This document shows, piece by piece, positions 52,602-61,223 of a DNA stretch of 64,000 nt. Source of the DNA: Pseudomonas cichorii (GTDB lineage: Bacteria > Pseudomonadota > Gammaproteobacteria > Pseudomonadales > Pseudomonadaceae). The stretch's first letter is position 1, and each line of letters starts with the position of its first letter. The position numbers were made by a program, and so were the translations under genes. The stretch covers positions 1-64,000 of the forward strand of contig NZ_RBRE01000093.1 of assembly GCF_003700275.1 (NCBI RefSeq), read 5' to 3'. Below the pieces are notes generated by a model, which saw nothing but the letters and a program-made list of their open reading frames with translations, made no database searches and was not told the origin of the DNA.

Positions 52602-54764
52602 GTGTCTCAGTTAAAAACCTTGATCCTGTTGGGACTGCTGTTTTTTGCAGGCAGCTTGCATGTTCAGGCCGCCGACGTGCCGGCTCTGCCTATGGCTGCA
52701 GCGGCTCCTGTCGACGACAAGGCCACCGAGAAAAAAGAGAAGACCGACAAGGCCGATGAAAAACCGGCAGACAAACCCGATGAAAAAGCCGCCGAGGCCG
52801 ACCCCGCCGCTGCCGAGATACTGGTTCAGGGTGGTTTGCTCGGGGCGATCAGCACCAGCATCGACGACATTCAGAAGACCCTCAACCTCGACGAAAGCCT
52901 GTGGGATGCCTGGCGCCTGCGGGCTGACCGGGCGGCCGACGAGATTGGCGATCTGGTCAACAAGCGCACGGCACGTTCTCCGTGGAGTGTCGTGGGCGAC
53001 TTCCTGTTGTTGTCGGTGGTGTGGATGGGCGCATTTGCCGTACTGACAACATTGGGGCGTTTTCTGGCGATCCGCCTGAATCGACGTCCGTTTCTCCAGG
53101 TCCGCGAGCGCAGTCGGGCGCTGCTCAAATATGTACTGCCTTTCACCCTGCCTGCGGTCATCTGTCTGCCGTTGACGCTGTATGTCAGCCATTTCATGCC
53201 GAGCTCTGTGGGGCGTGCGCTGTCGCTGTGTTTTGCCTATGCGACCAGCAGCGGCATTGTTTCCACCTCGGTGCTGCTGTGCGTCGTCGTCATGTTCAAC
53301 TCCGGCCACAAGCGTGCCGCCGTGCGCATGATTCGTCGCTACAGCCCGAAACCGTTGTTCGTCATCGGCTTTCTGGCAGCACTCAGCGATGCGCTGACCA
53401 GCCCGCAGATTGCAAGGCAACTGGGCAGCAACTTCACCACCAGCGTGTCGGTCTTCACCGGGCTGTTCGCTTCGGTCGTGTTCTGCATGCTGGTGATCAA
53501 GGTGCGGCGTCCCATTGCGCATCTGATCCGCAACCGCTCGTTGAACAGCCGCCTGGAGAGGCCCGCGCTACAGAAGTCCTTGAAGGTCTTCTCCAACCTT
53601 TGGCACTTGCCGATCCTGCTGATGATCCTGGTGTCGGCCATCAACCTGATCGGCGCCGGGGAGGACAGTCAGGAAGCGCTGCGTTGCGCACTGTTCACCA
53701 CCTTGCTGCTGATTGCTACGGTATTCCTGAGCACGGTCTTCGAGCACTTTTTCAAGCAGTCCGAAGAACCGGGGCGTGGCGGGCATGTGTACAAGGCGCG
53801 CCTGCTCAGCCTGATGTATGCGGTGTTGCGCATTGTGCTGGCGGTGGCGTTCATCGAAATCCTGGGGCGGATCTGGGGTTTCTCGATGTTCGAGTTCGCC
53901 CAGCGCAATACCCTGGGACGGGTGATCAGCGACTCGCTGAGCAGTATCGGCCTGATCTTCCTGGTCACCTGGTTGCTGTGGGTGGTGCTCGACACGGCTA
54001 TTCAGGAAGCTCTCAAACCGCCGCTCAACCATCGCAACGGACGTCAGCCCAGCACGCGGATCAAGACCATCCTGCCGCTGCTGCGCAATGCGGTGAAAAT
54101 CATTCTGGTAGTGATCTGCTCGATCACCACCATGGCCAACCTGGGGATCAATGTCGCACCGCTGCTGGCCGGTGCCGGGGTAGTCGGTCTGGCCATCGGT
54201 TTCGGTTCGCAGCAACTTGTACAGGACGTGATCACCGGCTTGTTCATCATCATCGAAGACACCTTTTCCGTCGGCGACTGGGTGGTGCTCAGCACTGGCC
54301 ATTCCGGCTCGGTCGAAAGCCTGACGATCCGTACCGTGCGCCTGCGTGACGGCAAGGGGTTCGTGCATTCGGTGCCGTTCGGGCAGATCAAGGCGGTGAC
54401 CAACCAGTCCCGGCAGTTCGCCTATGCGTTCTTCTCGGTGCAGTTCACCTATGACTCCGACATCGACGAAGCCCTGGCGCTGATTCGCGAGACCGGGCAG
54501 TCGATCTCCGAGGACATTCTGCTCAAGAACAACCTGCAAGGACCGCTGGAAGTGTTCGGGGTCGACCGCATGGACCTCAACGGCGTGGTCCTGACTGCCC
54601 AGTTCCGTACCTCGTCGGGCGGCCAGTACAGCGTGGGCCGTGCCTTCAACGAGCGGCTCAAGCGGCTTGTGGACAAGAATCCGGACGTGCGCTTTGCCCA
54701 GACTTATCCACAGGTGGTCATGAACCCGGGCGCAGCCCCGGCCCCGCAACCCGCCGCCGAGTAA
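52602..54764 (+). CDS. Large MscS-family mechanosensitive channel
   Basis: The 720-aa product starts at GTG 52602 (MSQLKTLILLGLLFFAGSLH) with GAAGGAG upstream and has a cleavable signal ending HVQA-ADV. A charged, Lys/Glu/Asp/Ala-rich spacer (about residues 38-68) leads to a periplasmic part and many membrane helices. The MscS pore and beta domain lie near residues 500-640 (APLLAGAGVVGLAIGFGSQQ then LVQDVITGLFIIIEDTFSVG). It resembles E. coli YbiO-type channels that release solutes on osmotic downshift. An upstream in-frame ATG (52488) would bury the signal peptide. Confidence 0.87.
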   Translation: MSQLKTLILLGLLFFAGSLHVQAADVPALPMAAAAPVDDKATEKKEKTDKADEKPADKPDEKAAEADPAAAEILVQGGLLGAISTSIDDIQKTLNLDESLWDAWRLRADRAADEIGDLVNKRTARSPWSVVGDFLLLSVVWMGAFAVLTTLGRFLAIRLNRRPFLQVRERSRALLKYVLPFTLPAVICLPLTLYVSHFMPSSVGRALSLCFAYATSSGIVSTSVLLCVVVMFNSGHKRAAVRMIRRYSPKPLFVIGFLAALSDALTSPQIARQLGSNFTTSVSVFTGLFASVVFCMLVIKVRRPIAHLIRNRSLNSRLERPALQKSLKVFSNLWHLPILLMILVSAINLIGAGEDSQEALRCALFTTLLLIATVFLSTVFEHFFKQSEEPGRGGHVYKARLLSLMYAVLRIVLAVAFIEILGRIWGFSMFEFAQRNTLGRVISDSLSSIGLIFLVTWLLWVVLDTAIQEALKPPLNHRNGRQPSTRIKTILPLLRNAVKIILVVICSITTMANLGINVAPLLAGAGVVGLAIGFGSQQLVQDVITGLFIIIEDTFSVGDWVVLSTGHSGSVESLTIRTVRLRDGKGFVHSVPFGQIKAVTNQSRQFAYAFFSVQFTYDSDIDEALALIRETGQSISEDILLKNNLQGPLEVFGVDRMDLNGVVLTAQFRTSSGGQYSVGRAFNERLKRLVDKNPDVRFAQTYPQVVMNPGAAPAPQPAAE

Positions 54765-54786
54765 GCTGTAAACACCGTCCTGACCT

Positions 54787-54842
54787 GTCGCGGGCAAGCC
54801 CCCTACCACAATGGATTGTGTGCATCCTGTGGGATGGGGGCG
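54787..54842. repeat. Inverted REP pair (REPIN-like)
   Basis: GTCGCGGGCAAGCCCCCTAC-CACA (54787-54810) has the form of Pseudomonas REP sequences. An inverted partner TGTGGGATGGGGGC (54828-54841) follows after 17 bases. Together they can fold as one long hairpin after the channel gene. Both arms are slightly degenerate. Confidence 0.6.
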
Positions 54843-55024
54843 CTACGGCAGTTCCATGAATATGGCGCTTTTTCGAGAGTGAATTCGTTCCTGTGCAGTC
54901 TGTTTTCAGCGCCGCATGATCGAGTACCCGTGGCAACTGTTGGGTGATAGCGGTCAACGTGGTATGTTTGCAGACGTTTTTCACCTGATTACTTGATGAT
55001 TCTGATACCGAGCCTGCTGACTCT

Positions 55025-55909
55025 ATGCGAATGCGCCTTATGCTATTGGGCGGCGGGAATGCCCTCGGGCAAGCGCTGATTCGTCTGGGTGCCGAGGAAG
55101 ACATTGGTTTCCTCGCGCCGCGTCCCCCGCAAGACGGCTGGGATGCAGCGAGCCTGACGCAACTGCTCGATGACACCCGTCCCGATGCCTTGATCAACCT
55201 TGCTTACTACTTCGACTGGTTTCAGGCGGAGACAGTGGGTGAGGCGCGTCTGACCCAACAGGAACGCTCAGTCGAGCGCCTGGCCGAATTGTGTCAGCAC
55301 CACAACATCGTTCTTGTGCAACCTTCCAGCTATCGAGTGTTCGATGGCTCGCGGGCAACGGCCTACAGCGAAAAGGACGACCCTGTTCCCCTGGGCCTGC
55401 GTGGCCAGGCCTTGTGGCGCATCGAGCAGAGCGTGCGTGCGGCCTGCCCGCAACATGTGTTGGTGCGTTTTGGCTGGTTGCTGGACGACAGCGCCGACGG
55501 TGTACTGGGCCGTTTCCTGACTCGTGCCGAAAAGCCTGACGAATTGCTGCTGGCCGATGACCGCCGCGGCAACCCGACACCCGTCGACGATGCTGCCCGA
55601 GTGCTCATCTCCATACTCAAGCAGCTCGATTGCGAAGCGCCATTGTGGGGTACTTACCACTACGCGGGGCATGAGGCCACGACGCCTCTGGCGCTGGGGC
55701 AGGCGGTTCTCACCGAGGCGCGGCTGATGCATCCGCTGGCTATCGAGTCGCCCACTGCGCAAGCTCACGCCGCCCGTCCCGATGCCGCGGAAGAGCCGCA
55801 GCATGGCGTACTGGCCTGCAAGAAGATTCTCCACACTTTCGGTATCAAGCCGCGCGCCTGGCGTGCGGGCTTGCCAAGCCTGCTGGATCGGTACTATCGA
55901 CATGTCTGA
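55025..55909 (+). CDS. RmlD-like sugar-nucleotide-binding protein, probably without reductase activity
   Basis: The 294-aa product aligns over its length with dTDP-4-dehydrorhamnose reductase-type extended SDRs (DALINLAYYFDW, PSSYRVFDG, HYAGHEATTP). The cofactor glycine motif is altered (GGGNALG, Asn12 in place of the middle Gly). The catalytic Tyr-x3-Lys is replaced: where RmlD has VYGxTK this protein reads LRGQAL, with Arg126 and Leu130. It is therefore probably not an active reductase. It overlaps the next gene by 8 bases. The pair matches the P. aeruginosa genes next to oprG. The function is unknown. Confidence 0.78.
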   Translation: MRMRLMLLGGGNALGQALIRLGAEEDIGFLAPRPPQDGWDAASLTQLLDDTRPDALINLAYYFDWFQAETVGEARLTQQERSVERLAELCQHHNIVLVQPSSYRVFDGSRATAYSEKDDPVPLGLRGQALWRIEQSVRAACPQHVLVRFGWLLDDSADGVLGRFLTRAEKPDELLLADDRRGNPTPVDDAARVLISILKQLDCEAPLWGTYHYAGHEATTPLALGQAVLTEARLMHPLAIESPTAQAHAARPDAAEEPQHGVLACKKILHTFGIKPRAWRAGLPSLLDRYYRHV

Positions 55910-56831
55910 CGCTCCAATCCTGATTACCGGCGGTGCGGGCTTCATCGGCTCGCACCTGGCCGACGCCTTGCTGGCCCAGGGGTATGCGGTACGCATCCTC
56001 GATGATCTTTCAACCGGCAAGCGCAGCAACCTGCAGATGGCTAACCCGCGTCTGGAACTGATCGAGGGCGATGTCGCCGACAGCGCCCTGGTGACCCGCG
56101 CGGCCCAGGGCTGTCAGGCAGTCGTGCACCTGGCTGCGGTGGCTTCGGTACAGGCGTCGGTGGAAGATCCGGTCAAGACCCATCAGAGCAACTTCATTGG
56201 CACCCTGAATGTCTGCGAAGCCATGCGCGAGGCCGGCATCAAGCGTGTCCTGTTCGCCTCCAGTGCGGCGGTGTACGGCAACAATGGCGAAGGCGAGTCG
56301 ATCACCGAAGATACGCTCAAGGCACCGCTGACGCCGTATGCCTCGGACAAGCTGGCCAGCGAGCAGTACCTGGACTTCTATCGCCGTCAGCATGGCTTTG
56401 AGCCGGTAGTGTTTCGCTTCTTCAACATCTTCGGCCCGCGCCAGGATCCATCGTCACCGTATTCCGGGGTGATCAGCATCTTTGCCGAGCGCGCAGAAAA
56501 GGGCCTGCCGATCACGGTGTTTGGCGATGGCGAGCAGACCCGGGATTTCTTCTACATCGGTGATCTGACCCGACTGTTGATCCAGGCGCTGGAGCAACCG
56601 GCTCCAGCCGAAGGCGCGATCAACGTCGGCTTGAACAAGGCCACCTCGCTCAACGAGCTGTTGGCGGCGCTCTCGCAAGTGATCGGCCAATTGCCGCCAG
56701 TCAGCTATCAGGCACCGCGTTCCGGCGACATTCGTCATTCACGGGCGGATAACCAGCGGCTGCTGGAGCGTTTTACGCTGGCAGAGTCGACCCCTCTGGG
56801 TGTCGGCTTGGCTCGATTGCTGGAGCGTTGA
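55902..56831 (+). CDS. NAD-dependent epimerase/dehydratase (extended SDR)
   Basis: The 309-aa product has an intact Rossmann motif (TGGAGFIGSHLADALL), the family motifs NVCEAMREAGIKRVLFASSA-like segment, and catalytic Tyr-x3-Lys in TPYASDKLASEQYLDFYR. It resembles UDP-hexose 4-epimerases (WbpP/GalE-like). ATG 55902 begins MSDAPILITGGAGFIGSHL, 8 bases inside the preceding gene, so the two are translationally coupled. A surface-polysaccharide role is a guess; the sugar is not known. Confidence 0.87.
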   Translation: MSDAPILITGGAGFIGSHLADALLAQGYAVRILDDLSTGKRSNLQMANPRLELIEGDVADSALVTRAAQGCQAVVHLAAVASVQASVEDPVKTHQSNFIGTLNVCEAMREAGIKRVLFASSAAVYGNNGEGESITEDTLKAPLTPYASDKLASEQYLDFYRRQHGFEPVVFRFFNIFGPRQDPSSPYSGVISIFAERAEKGLPITVFGDGEQTRDFFYIGDLTRLLIQALEQPAPAEGAINVGLNKATSLNELLAALSQVIGQLPPVSYQAPRSGDIRHSRADNQRLLERFTLAESTPLGVGLARLLER

Positions 56832-56856
56832 GTTCCTGAGCCAACTGCGTTTGTGA

Positions 56857-57009
56857 ATGCATTACAAAAAAGGTGACCGCTGGCAATCGGGGCCAACGGT
56901 TACGTCAAACCCAAGTACTTTCGTGATATTGCCTGATGAGCTGGAAGAACTGGCAGGCATCTCTATCGTGCATGTAGACGGTGCGCTGTTTCAAATAACT
57001 CGTGATTAG
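56857..57009 (+). CDS. Small unidentified ORF, possible gene fragment
   Basis: A 50-codon frame (MHYKKGDRWQSGPTVTSNPS... ending ALFQITRD) lies between the epimerase and oprG. It has no clear ribosome-binding site and no family I recognise. The sequence looks protein-like (TFVILPDELEELAGISIVHV) and may be a remnant or a real small protein. Confidence 0.35.
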   Translation: MHYKKGDRWQSGPTVTSNPSTFVILPDELEELAGISIVHVDGALFQITRD

Positions 57010-57020
57010 TCCACAACGAC

Positions 57021-57045
57021 AAAGGCACCCGAACAGGGTGCCTTT
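57021..57045. terminator. Hairpin downstream of oprG
   Basis: A 10-bp stem AAAGGCACCC / GGGTGCCTTT with a GAACA loop. It lies 28 bases after the oprG stop on the - strand and may act in both directions. Confidence 0.75.
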
Positions 57046-57072
57046 GAATGTTAGTGGCTTGTGCTGCGGGTA

Positions 57073-57759
57073 TCAGAACTTGTAACCCACGCCGACCATG
57101 TAGACCCATGGATCGATGTCCACATCGACCTTGGTCTTGCCGACGCCGAGGCCGGCTGGACCGTCCATGGAGGCTTCGGTGTCGATATCGACATACCAGA
57201 CCGAAGCGTTGAGCATGATGTTGTCGGTGAGCATATAGTCCATGCCCACCTGGCCAGCCAGACCGACCGAGTCCTTGAGCTTGAGGTTGCTGAAGCCCTG
57301 AGCCTCGCGAGCGCCGGTCAGGTCGGTGTCAAAGAACGTGGTGTAGTTGATACCGATGCCTGCATAAGGCTGAAACTTCGAGGAAGGCTCCATCGGGTAG
57401 TACTGCAGGGACAGGGTCGGTGGCAGGTGTTTGATATCGGCGAGTTTGCCATCGAGTCCGCCACCCAGGCCGCTGACCGACACGGTGTGGTTGAAAGGCG
57501 TCGCTGCCAGCAGTTCGATACCGACATGCGAGGTCAGCATGTAGGCAAAGGTCAGGCCGAGCTGGGTATTGCCATCGACGCTTGCCTTGGTTCCGGAAGC
57601 TTTGGTGCCATCGAGCCTCAGCTCGCCACTGTCTTCGCGAGGGTCGACATGCGCAGCGCCAGCACGGACGATGAAGTCGCCGGCCTCGTGAGCCTGGGCG
57701 GCGATAGGTGCGGCGATTGCGAGCGCTATGAGTGAGGCGCGAAGCAAATTCTTGTTCAT
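57073..57759 (-). CDS. oprG: OmpW-family outer membrane protein OprG
   Basis: The 228-aa product has a signal peptide (MNKNLLRASLIALAIAAPIA-AQA) and then an eight-stranded beta-barrel pattern ending in the outer-membrane signature Phe (VYMVGVGYKF). OmpW/OprG proteins pass small hydrophobic molecules by lateral diffusion in known structures. ATG 57759 is chosen over a start four codons earlier. A Gly/Leu-rich loop (VSGLGGGLDGKLADIKHLPP) is typical. P. aeruginosa has it in the same place. Confidence 0.9.
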   Translation of the reverse strand: MNKNLLRASLIALAIAAPIAAQAHEAGDFIVRAGAAHVDPREDSGELRLDGTKASGTKASVDGNTQLGLTFAYMLTSHVGIELLAATPFNHTVSVSGLGGGLDGKLADIKHLPPTLSLQYYPMEPSSKFQPYAGIGINYTTFFDTDLTGAREAQGFSNLKLKDSVGLAGQVGMDYMLTDNIMLNASVWYVDIDTEASMDGPAGLGVGKTKVDVDIDPWVYMVGVGYKF

Positions 57760-57864
57760 GGGTGGCTCCAAGGGGTCAGTAAGTTATATGGGCTAATGTT
57801 AAAGCGCTGTTTTGAGGCGACTTTGATACAGCTCAATGAAATCGCTGAGGACCCTTGCAAGGGC

Positions 57865-58386
57865 TCATGAATCCGGCAACTCGTAGACAAATATCTTGTC
57901 TGCCTGCATCTGATAACCCGCTTCTGCCAGCTCGCTGGTCGATGACTTTGCCTGCATCGGCCCTTCGACCCAATACGGCTGGTACAGCTCATCGACCTTC
58001 ACACCCAGTTCACTGGTGACGTGCACGATCTGGTTGGCGGGCGGCGGCGGAACATGGATGCAGGCACCGAAATACGGCACCAGCAAAAACTCCGTCACTC
58101 GTCCTTCCTCGCTGACCTCAAGTGGCACGATATAGCCCGGCAGACGTACCAGCTTGCCATCCAGTGCCTTGACGACCGGCGCATGGGGAGCAAGTTGTCT
58201 GGCTGCCGGCGCCGACTCCATAGTCAGCGCATCGGACAGCTTCGACATGTCGTGCAGCGGTGCGGTAACGGGCTCCACGACAGGTGCATCAGGCGGAATC
58301 ATGTCATTCCAGGTCAGCTCGCGCGGCTCGGCGGCCCACACCGAAGTGCTGGCCGAAAGCAGCAGGGATATCAGCAAGCGCCGCAT
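57865..58386 (-). CDS. Periplasmic DUF3299 protein of the zinc-linked ABC operon
   Basis: The 173-aa product has a signal peptide (MRRLLISLLLSASTSVWA-AEP) and a DUF3299 domain with LDGKLVRLPGYIVPLEVSEE and YFGACIHVPPPPANQIVHV, where Cys and His could bind metal. ATG 58386 has GGAG 8 bases upstream and follows the permease stop by 11 bases. It is the last gene of the four-gene operon. The biochemical role is unknown; context suggests zinc handling or metal-dependent secretion. Confidence 0.8.
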   Translation of the reverse strand: MRRLLISLLLSASTSVWAAEPRELTWNDMIPPDAPVVEPVTAPLHDMSKLSDALTMESAPAARQLAPHAPVVKALDGKLVRLPGYIVPLEVSEEGRVTEFLLVPYFGACIHVPPPPANQIVHVTSELGVKVDELYQPYWVEGPMQAKSSTSELAEAGYQMQADKIFVYELPDS

Positions 58387-58397
58387 GGTGAAGCTCC

Positions 58398-59663
58398 TCA
58401 TAAGCGAATCGACAGTCCATCGGCCAGCGATTGCCTGTAGGCTCGCCATGCTGGCACGGTTCCCATCAACAGCGCAGCGGCCAGAATGCCACCGAGCAAT
58501 TTCCATTCATATTGGCCAGGTGGCATAGACGAGAGGTACAAACCGTAACTGTTTTGTACAAAGTCCTGCGCCAGCGCAATGCCGAGATAGAGCAGTGCAA
58601 GGCCGCTGATGACTCCCGCCAGCGCCAGGGCAAAGGCTTCGAGAATCAGCAGGCTTGCGATATGCCAGGGACGTGCGCCGACCGATCTCAAGATGGCCAT
58701 TTCCCGACGGCGCTCGTTCAGGCTGGTAAGAATCGCCGTCAGCATACCAATCAGACCGGTCAGCACAACAAACAGGGAAATCACGAACAGGGCTTTCTCG
58801 GCGGTGCCCATCAGGCTCCACAATTCCTGCAAGGCCACGCCCGGCAGAATCGCCAGCAGCGGCTCGCCGCGGAATTCATTGATCTCGCGTTGCAGGCTGA
58901 AGGTTGCGATCTTGCTGTTCAAACCGAGCATGACCGCCGTGATCGCCGTGGGCGTGAGGTCCATGTTGCGCGCCTGATCGGCTGAGATACGTTGGTTGCC
59001 CCGTGCTGGCGCACCGTTGTGCCAGTCGATATGAATGGCCTCCATGCCGCCCAGGCTGATATGCAGGGTGCGGTCGACCGGCGTTCCGGTCGGTTTGAGG
59101 ATGCCGACTACCGTGAAGGGCTTGTCGTCGTGCTTGACCAGACTGATCGCGGCCACGCCATGGGCCAGGACCAGTTTGTCGCCCAGCTTGTACTGCAGCG
59201 CCCTGGCGACTTCAGCGCCGAGTACCACTTCAAATGGATCGGTCTGGAAGGCGCGACCAACGGCCAGTGCCAGATGCTGCTGACGGCCGTATTGGTAATT
59301 CTCGAAATAGGATTCGTTGGTGCCCATCACCCGGTAGCCGCGATGGGAGTCGCCCAGGGAAATCGGGATCGCCCATTTGACCTGCTTGTTATTGGCCAGT
59401 TGCTCGAAGCTGTCCCAGCGAATGTTGTTGGTCGCATTGCCGATACGGAACACCGAGTAGAGCAGCAGGTTGATCGAGCCGGAGCGGGCGCCGACGATCA
59501 GGTCCGTGCCACTGATGGTGCTGGCGAAACTGGCGCGGGCTTCGGTGCGTACGCGCTCGACGGCCAACAGCAGGCAGACCGACAGGGCGATGGCGAAAAC
59601 GGTGAGGAATGCGGTGAAGCGGCGGTTGGCCAGACTGGCCATTGCCAGGCGAAACAGATACAT
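58398..59663 (-). CDS. ABC transporter permease, FtsX/MacB type
   Basis: The 421-aa product starts MYLFRLAMASLANRRFTAF with a first membrane helix, a long periplasmic domain (about residues 45-280), and three C-terminal helices (LFVISLFVVLTGLIGMLTAI etc.). This is the layout of MacB/FtsX/LolC-type permeases, which work by mechanotransmission rather than classical import. It begins one base after the ATPase stop. It is encoded with DUF2796 and DUF3299 proteins, a group described in Pseudomonas as Zur-responsive. Confidence 0.86.
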   Translation of the reverse strand: MYLFRLAMASLANRRFTAFLTVFAIALSVCLLLAVERVRTEARASFASTISGTDLIVGARSGSINLLLYSVFRIGNATNNIRWDSFEQLANNKQVKWAIPISLGDSHRGYRVMGTNESYFENYQYGRQQHLALAVGRAFQTDPFEVVLGAEVARALQYKLGDKLVLAHGVAAISLVKHDDKPFTVVGILKPTGTPVDRTLHISLGGMEAIHIDWHNGAPARGNQRISADQARNMDLTPTAITAVMLGLNSKIATFSLQREINEFRGEPLLAILPGVALQELWSLMGTAEKALFVISLFVVLTGLIGMLTAILTSLNERRREMAILRSVGARPWHIASLLILEAFALALAGVISGLALLYLGIALAQDFVQNSYGLYLSSMPPGQYEWKLLGGILAAALLMGTVPAWRAYRQSLADGLSIRL

Positions 59664-59664
59664 C

Positions 59665-60375
59665 TCAAACCTCCACGTTGACGGCAGCTCGATTGAGTTC
59701 GGACAGCGACAGGTTGCGGTCGAACAGCGGCGCCAGACTCTGGTCGTGGCTGACGAACAGCAGACTGGAACCGGCTTCGCGGCATTCGGCGAACAACAGC
59801 TGGATAAACGATTCCCGGGTGTCGGCATCCAGTGCCGAAGTGGGCTCGTCGGCGATCACCAGTTCCGGCTGGCCGATCAGCGCGCGTGCTGCAGCAACCC
59901 GTTGTTGCTGGCCGATGGACAATGAACCGGCGCGGCGGCTCAGCAAGGCCGGATCTTTCAGGCCCAGATGCGCGAGCAGCGTGCTGGTGGCTTGTTCAAC
60001 GCTGCCATGGCGCTGTTTCGCCCGCTCGGCACGAACCCTGGAAAAGTGGCAGGGCAGCTCGACGTTTTCCCGTACCGAGAGAAACGGCAACAGGTTGAAC
60101 TGCTGGAAGATATAGCCGGTGTGATCGACCCGAAAGCGATCCCGTGCGCCCGCCGACAATTGCGACAACTCCTGGCCCAGCAGCCGAATGCTGCCGCGCA
60201 CCGGTTTCTGGACGCCGCCCAGCAGGCCCAGCAAGGTGGTCTTGCCACTGCCGCTCGGGCCTTTGAGGAAAAGTGTCTCGCCCGGTTCCAGGCGAAACGC
60301 CGGGATATCCAGCAATTGCGGATGACCCGGCCAGTTGAAGCTCAGGTCCGACAGCTCGATAAGTGCTTGGGTCAT
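59665..60375 (-). CDS. ABC transporter ATP-binding protein, LolD/MacB type
   Basis: The 236-aa product has Walker A GPSGSGKTTLLGLLGGV, the Q-loop, signature LSIGQQQRVAAARAL, Walker B LVIADEPTSALD and the H-loop FVSHDQSL. ATG 60375 gives MTQALIELSDLSFNWPGH. It pairs with the following permease, from which it is separated by a single base. Confidence 0.9.
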   Translation of the reverse strand: MTQALIELSDLSFNWPGHPQLLDIPAFRLEPGETLFLKGPSGSGKTTLLGLLGGVQKPVRGSIRLLGQELSQLSAGARDRFRVDHTGYIFQQFNLLPFLSVRENVELPCHFSRVRAERAKQRHGSVEQATSTLLAHLGLKDPALLSRRAGSLSIGQQQRVAAARALIGQPELVIADEPTSALDADTRESFIQLLFAECREAGSSLLFVSHDQSLAPLFDRNLSLSELNRAAVNVEV

Positions 60376-60401
60376 GGCCACGCTCGTGCTTGAAAGTAAA
60401 A

Positions 60402-60420
60402 GACCGGGCCAGGCCCGGTC
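60402..60420 (-). terminator. Hairpin after the DUF2796 gene
   Basis: A 9-bp stem GACCGGGCC / GGCCCGGTC around one base. On the - strand it is followed by TTTTAC. It could lower expression of the ABC genes relative to the DUF2796 gene. Confidence 0.7.
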
Positions 60421-60439
60421 GTTGTATTGCAGGAACTCA

Positions 60440-61024
60440 TCAGAACTTGAGCGATGGATTCGTCGCAAGCACTTCTGCGCCTGACTGGCCGCTTGGCGAG
60501 ATCATTTGTACCTGAAGCTTTTTGGTGTCGGGGAAGGTCAGGAAGATCTGCGACAGGTCGAGCTTTTTCAGAATCGCCGGTGCATCACAGATGAATTTGT
60601 AATGGCCCTTGATTTCGCTGTGTTCGTGATGCTCTTCGCCAGCCTTGGCGTGTTCGTCATGATCGTCATCCTTGTCACCGAACAGCGGGCTTTCGAGCTT
60701 CACCGAGGTGGCCGAGCAGTTGGCGGCATCCGAGATGCTGAACAGCGCATTGGGCTTGAGCAGTTGCTCGCGAGCCTTGGCCAGTTTTGCCTTGTCTTCG
60801 GCGGAAGTCGCTTCATGCTCGAAGCCGACAATGTTCATCGCCGGGCTCTCGAATTCCAGCTCCAGATTCTTGCCGGAAAGCACCACATCCAGACGACCTA
60901 CGCCATGCTCATGTGCGCCCAGGCTGCCGTGCTCGTGTTCGTGGTCATGATCGTGTGTTTCGGCAGCGTTGACGACAGCCAGTGGCAGCAGGGCGAAGGG
61001 TAGGGCGAGAAGCAGACGGCGCAT
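60440..61024 (-). CDS. Histidine-rich periplasmic DUF2796 (ZrgA-like) protein
   Basis: The 194-aa product has a signal peptide (MRRLLLALPFALLPLAVVNA) and two His-rich stretches (ETHDHDHEHEHGSLGAHEHG and DDDHDEHAKAGEEHHEHSE) that suit zinc binding. The body is the DUF2796 domain. It is the first gene behind a Zur-box-like site. Related proteins (ZrgA in Vibrio, the P. aeruginosa homolog near oprG) are linked to zinc uptake. Confidence 0.87.
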   Translation of the reverse strand: MRRLLLALPFALLPLAVVNAAETHDHDHEHEHGSLGAHEHGVGRLDVVLSGKNLELEFESPAMNIVGFEHEATSAEDKAKLAKAREQLLKPNALFSISDAANCSATSVKLESPLFGDKDDDHDEHAKAGEEHHEHSEIKGHYKFICDAPAILKKLDLSQIFLTFPDTKKLQVQMISPSGQSGAEVLATNPSLKF

Positions 61025-61059
61025 GACGGACTCCGAAGATGATTGGGAAGAATCTGTTA

Positions 61060-61074
61060 TGTGATCTTATAACA
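61060..61074 (-). promoter_or_regulatory. Zur-box-like operator upstream of the DUF2796-ABC operon
   Basis: TGTGATCTTATAACA differs at two positions from the Zur pattern TGTTATANTATAACA. It lies 35 bases before the DUF2796 start codon. A wider inverted pair CTGTTAT-N8-ATAACAG (61054-61075) overlaps it. Confidence 0.65.
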
Positions 61075-61223
61075 GTTGGCGGCGCGATGATCCGTTTTTT
61101 ATCCGCGCCGGTGATTTGGCATACCGTACCAGCAGGTTATGCCGAAGCAATCTCATGGCGCCTGAAATTCCTCCTACCGTCAAATGAAGAGGGCGCAGGG
61201 ATCGAAATCTCAGGGAGAGAGCC

